Source: Aphelocoma coerulescens (taxonomy: Eukaryota > Chordata > Aves > Passeriformes > Corvidae). Taken from it: DNA of 64,000 nucleotides. The notes beneath the pieces were generated by a model. That model saw only the letters and a program-made list of their open reading frames with translations. It ran no database searches and was not told the DNA's origin. Shown one piece after another: positions 60,605 to 64,000 of this stretch; position 1 is the first letter of the stretch; every line of letters starts with the position of its first letter. A program made the position numbers and the translations under genes. The stretch spans positions 439,001 to 503,000 of the forward strand of contig NW_027184062.1 of the NCBI RefSeq assembly GCF_041296385.1. Direction: 5' to 3'.

Positions 60605-61349
60605 AGGGGGTACAACTTCCCTCCATTGGCGACCTCCTTTTCCCTCTGATTCAGCTACCTTGTGGTAGGTGCGATGGTGCTGAAGAAGGGTGGCGGCTTG
60701 GCACAGTTGCTGTCATAGGTGGTGCGAGAGCTCCACGCAAGGAGCTTTGAGTGGCATGTGTGAGGGTAGGAGGGTACGGCACCCATAGCTGAAGGCAAAA
60801 AAGGTCAGGGCATGTCATCAGCCGCAGTCGTGCTAAGTTGTTCATCTTTGCAAACTGCTTGCCGAGTTGTTCCTTTCTTAGGTAATGGGGGCTTGTATCA
60901 ACCAGAACTGCAAATGGTCAGTATTTGCAGAGAAGGTTACTTGGACTGTTGTTGAAGTGAGTGTAGCAGTTTCTATGGCATTCTGCAAAAAAAGTGACAG
61001 GTCTCCCTGTGTTCCCCAGTTCTTAACAAAGATGAAGTTAACAAACCCCTGAAAAGAGGTTTTGCAAAACTTCAGGGATATTTTCCTACTAGTACTGTAG
61101 AGACAACCATAGTCACCTTGTCTTTCCAAAAGTGAAGGTTCCCTATTTTTGTCCAAGAGCATCAAGTGCTTTTGATCAGCGTTTGTGTGCATGCATTAGC
61201 CTCGTTCTTGCTCTTCCTTGGAGAACTTTTACAATACTCACATGATCTGTGTAGGCTGCAGACTGCAGTGGTGAACTTCAAGGCTTCCAGCAGAAGGGAG
61301 ATGCTATCCACATTTTGGATTCTCCTTAGTCTGAACCTTCAACGTCCAA
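60605..61349. other. Outer arm segment (2R)
   Basis: Uninterrupted version. The ERV-B integration site in the other arm corresponds to about 60615-60622 here. Confidence 0.7.
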
Positions 61350-63218
61350 GGCTTCACTTTTCAAGCAGTTGGAAGAGCTCCAAATTAAGACATGAACAGG
61401 TCTTAATTGACCTTGCCACCGCCTCAGTTAGTCAAGTAATGCTGTGCATTGGATTTGACTAGTGCAACATGTGCTTAAAATATGTAGAGTAACTCCTCGA
61501 TTACCCTCTCAGAAGGGTTGGAATGGAGAACAAGGAGTTCCCAAGACAAATATTTGGTGTACGAGGAGTAGAATTTAGGAGTTGATTGCAGAGCACTGCA
61601 TGCACAAATGTCTAAGGAGAATCCATCTTTTGATGTCCCATCTATGCTTGTTCTCATTTGAAATCCTGCACATTCTGCAGGCTGGTTTTGTTAGGCTTGG
61701 GGCTGGGGAAGGAGTGATGGTGGGGGAGGAGTGGGTGTTGGGTTTGGGTTATTTTTTTGTTTCCAGAATAGTGTACACAGAACTTGTGCCCAAAACCAGC
61801 AGTAGGAAACAATGCAGGTATAAAAGAAGGTCACAGAAATGTCAGATAATACGAATCTGAAAGCGCTTCAGTATTTTACTCAGGAGTTTCACTCTAACAA
61901 GGTGATTTTCCTTCACAGAAATGTAGTGGCAGGCTTATGCCATGCTAGAAGTGATGACCTTTCTCTGCCCCAAATTGAGCAGCAAAAGGTTTTGGCTCTT
62001 AATTTGAACCCCTGAGCCAGCTGTGTTTCAGGCTGCAGAAGCTGCAGCTGTTGTGGCAGACGCGGGGTGCAGCCCTGCCTGCCAGTTCCGAGCTGGCCTG
62101 CGCTGGTGGCAGCCGTCAGCGCCCGGGGTCCCCTGTGCCACCCATGCCAGGGCTCTGCCTGCCTGCCTCGCAGCCCTGGTAGCCTCAGGGAAACATCGCA
62201 CTACTCCATCTGCTTTAAAAACAAACAAGCAAACAAAAAGCTCCCTGTAAATATATGTAGAAGTCTTGAAACTAATTCTCAGCGCTTGCTCGGAGTTTGT
62301 TGATGGAGCAAATGGATTTTGGATAAACTGCTATTGCTAGTACTACTTAGGTTCCTAAACTTCAGAAGGGAGGCTATGGTGGTCACGTACCCCTGAGGAA
62401 TGTTGGGAACAGTAAGACAGCTCAGTCATTTCAAGGTGGCCAGAAAATGGGTGTGGCAGTGGAGTGGACACTCTGTGAGTAGGTAGCCTTAAGTCATGTA
62501 ACGACATGCACTTCAGTGGGAATTTTGCATCAACACCAAGAGATTGTGTCATGATGTGTTGCGTAACAACAAATTGGGCCAAAATTCTGCTGATTTTGAC
62601 CAAGGTGGATGGGCCACCTTCACTTAAGCTGGCAAAGGGACATAAGTCAATGATGTTTGAAAAACAGCCATGAAACATAGCCCCTTTAGTTTGTTGCTCT
62701 GTTGCAAGTCTGCAAAGCTCTGTTGACAGGTCATTGGAAGTAGCTGTTGGAATCTAAGTGCAGTTGGACGCTTTGTCAGTCAGCATCAGCAGGAGGCTTA
62801 ACGGTTTAGGTTGAGAGGTGGTGCATGGTTTTTTTTCAGAGGAATGGCCCAGTGAAGAGCAGTGTTCACTGCCATGACTACCGTTGTAGCCTTCAAGAGC
62901 AATGGTTCATTCAGAGAGAACTTCCTTGGTTCTGCTGGTTTGGTTTCGCAGCTGGAGCAAAGGTACAGCACTGGAAGCAATTCCTAGGGCAGAAGCGGGA
63001 GATATCCGAAGCTCTGGACTTCGTTGCCTAAGTGAGCGTAGTCTAATTGGAAGAGTGGTGAGCATCAGTGATATCAGATTTTTTACAAGTTCTTAATTCT
63101 GTCAAAACAAGAAAGAAGGAGAGTGATGAAGATGAAATCCTTTCCTCTTCAATCTGCCTATGCAACAACTTCAGCTGTAGTTGTAATGTGTATTCACCTA
63201 TTTTGAATTGCCCAAAAC

Positions 63219-63671
63219 CAGGCCTAGAGATGCTTCAGAGTCAGAGAAGCGGGTATTTGCTTTATTCGGCGCTGGGTGCATGGGGGATCACTCCTCCTAA
63301 CACACACACACAGAGCACTCCATACAGTCCAGCATTATGTGTAAAATTTATGAACATTCATCACAATTCTTGGGATAGGAGTGGTTCTAGAAATTACTTC
63401 TCGGAAGTCATTAATATCATTAGCATACGTGCCATGCATGCGCTGTGTACGCTGATGGGCGCACTGAGGAAGGCTCCTCTTCTTCCTCGAGGGTCTTTCT
63501 GATGAAGATCAGTAGTCTTTGTCACAATGCACTTTTTACCTTTCTTTCTGGAGCATGCACAGTTCTTCGGTGGCTGATGCAGCGATCTCTGTGCCGGTTT
63601 TCAAAAGATCCTGTTCCTCTTATCTTGACAAGATTAAGGCGAATCCTGCTGCTTAGGTTTTGTGATTAACA
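63219..63671 (-). mobile_element. Class II-type solo LTR (spacer 2)
   Basis: Counterpart of 22590-23042; same insertion duplicated with the unit. Confidence 0.55.
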
Positions 63672-63742
63672 TTTGCTGTCTCTTAGTAGTTCACTCGTGT
63701 TTACATGAGTTAACTATGGATCAACCCCCTTCTCAATTTTAG

Positions 63743-63809
63743 CACTGAAAGGATATTAGAGTCATTTAAAGAGATGTCTCCTATGGAGTACTATAAAACT
63801 GCCATAATG
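63743..63809 (+). other. Exon-like sequence (spacer 2)
   Basis: Identical to 23114-23180 including both splice borders. Confidence 0.5.
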
Positions 63810-64000
63810 GTAAGACGTTTTCATACAGTAGTTTTAGCACAGAAGTAATATATGTACAATCTTGGATGTTTCATCCTGCTGGCTCAGGAGCCAGTATTGA
63901 GCTTTTCTCCTTTAAATCCAGTCTTAGAGCTCTGCAAGGATCACTGCAGCATGACGTTGTGACAAGGGGATGCTGATTCATGCATAAACCTTTGACGCTT

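Larger units (their letters stand above)
50040..61349. repeat. Palindrome 2, right arm (2R)
   Basis: Right arm without the ERV-B insertion, so it shows the pre-integration state at about 60615-60622. From roughly 52.8 kb outward it matches 1R at offset 40629. The inner part (50040 to about 51950) instead matches 1L in inverted orientation (coordinates sum to 59789-59790), including the 57-bp segment that 1R lacks. The core is therefore flipped relative to unit 1. Confidence 0.93.
26272..64000. repeat. Tandem amplicon unit 2 (right end outside the window)
   Basis: This second copy of the unit comprises palindrome 2 (26272-61349) and the first 2651 bp of spacer 2. The distance from a right-arm feature in unit 1 to its counterpart here is constantly 40629, for example the CpG island, the spacer LTR and the 67-bp exon-like sequence. 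It differs from unit 1 by an inverted core, two additional macrosatellite monomers and lack of the 61-bp duplication. Whether unit 1 also carries ERV-B cannot be seen. Confidence 0.93.
61350..64000. other. Spacer 2 (partial)
   Basis: Copy of 20721-23371 at offset 40629. I noticed two base differences (near 61740 and 63162). Contains the LTR and exon-like sequence listed below; the rest has no recognised gene. Confidence 0.9.

Noticed and set aside
1..64000. Known multicopy avian W gene (HINTW-type) as the amplicon gene
   Set aside because: No sequence recognisable as that protein was found in the frames I read. Chromosome assignment is left open.
1..64000. Pure assembly duplication of two haplotypes
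   Set aside because: The core inversion, the 2784-bp array difference and the continuous spacer-to-arm joint at 26271/26272 argue for a real tandem structure, though raw reads are needed to exclude it.

Overview
The window looks like an ampliconic (multicopy, palindromic) region of a vertebrate nuclear genome, most likely a bird. The reasons are several families of endogenous retrovirus (ERV) of class I (gammaretrovirus-like) and class II (ERVK-like) types, vertebrate-style CpG islands, exon-like sequence with GT-AG borders, and no compact gene organisation. No host protein-coding gene could be named. Placement on a sex chromosome or another repeat-rich chromosome is inference only.

Layout: the window is a tandem duplication of one unit about 40.6 kb long. 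Each unit is a very large palindrome followed by a 5.55 kb spacer. Palindrome 1 runs from before position 1 to 20720 (left arm 1L 1-9749, right arm 1R 9750-20720). Spacer 1 is 20721-26271. Palindrome 2 is 26272-61349 (left arm 2L 26272-50039, right arm 2R 50040-61349). Spacer 2 starts at 61350 and is cut by the window end; it matches 20721-23371 almost perfectly.

From outside to centre every arm carries the same series: an outer segment of about 0.7 kb; a CpG island of about 0.95 kb; an old class I ERV (here ERV-A) reduced to LTR-integrase-env-LTR; a CCTTG-type pentanucleotide tract with a short (CA)n; an unrecognised 1.3 kb segment; and a head-to-head array of about 1.39 kb macrosatellite monomers that meet at a GAGCTC centre. 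Arm 2L additionally carries a 10.09 kb class I provirus (here ERV-B, 26982-37073) with two LTRs, gag-pol joined by an in-frame amber stop, and env. All of its genes are broken by stops or frameshifts. It is absent from 2R.

The spacer holds a class II-type LTR, a deleted ERVK remnant, an LTR-like fragment and one exon-like sequence of 67 bp with consensus splice borders.

The most notable signals are structural. The palindrome core is in opposite orientation in the two units. Two extra 1392-bp monomers are present in 2L. Sequence variants along the arms change partner from place to place, as expected from gene conversion and crossing-over between arms. ERV-B sits in one arm although its LTRs differ by roughly 3% and its flanks are nearly identical between arms.
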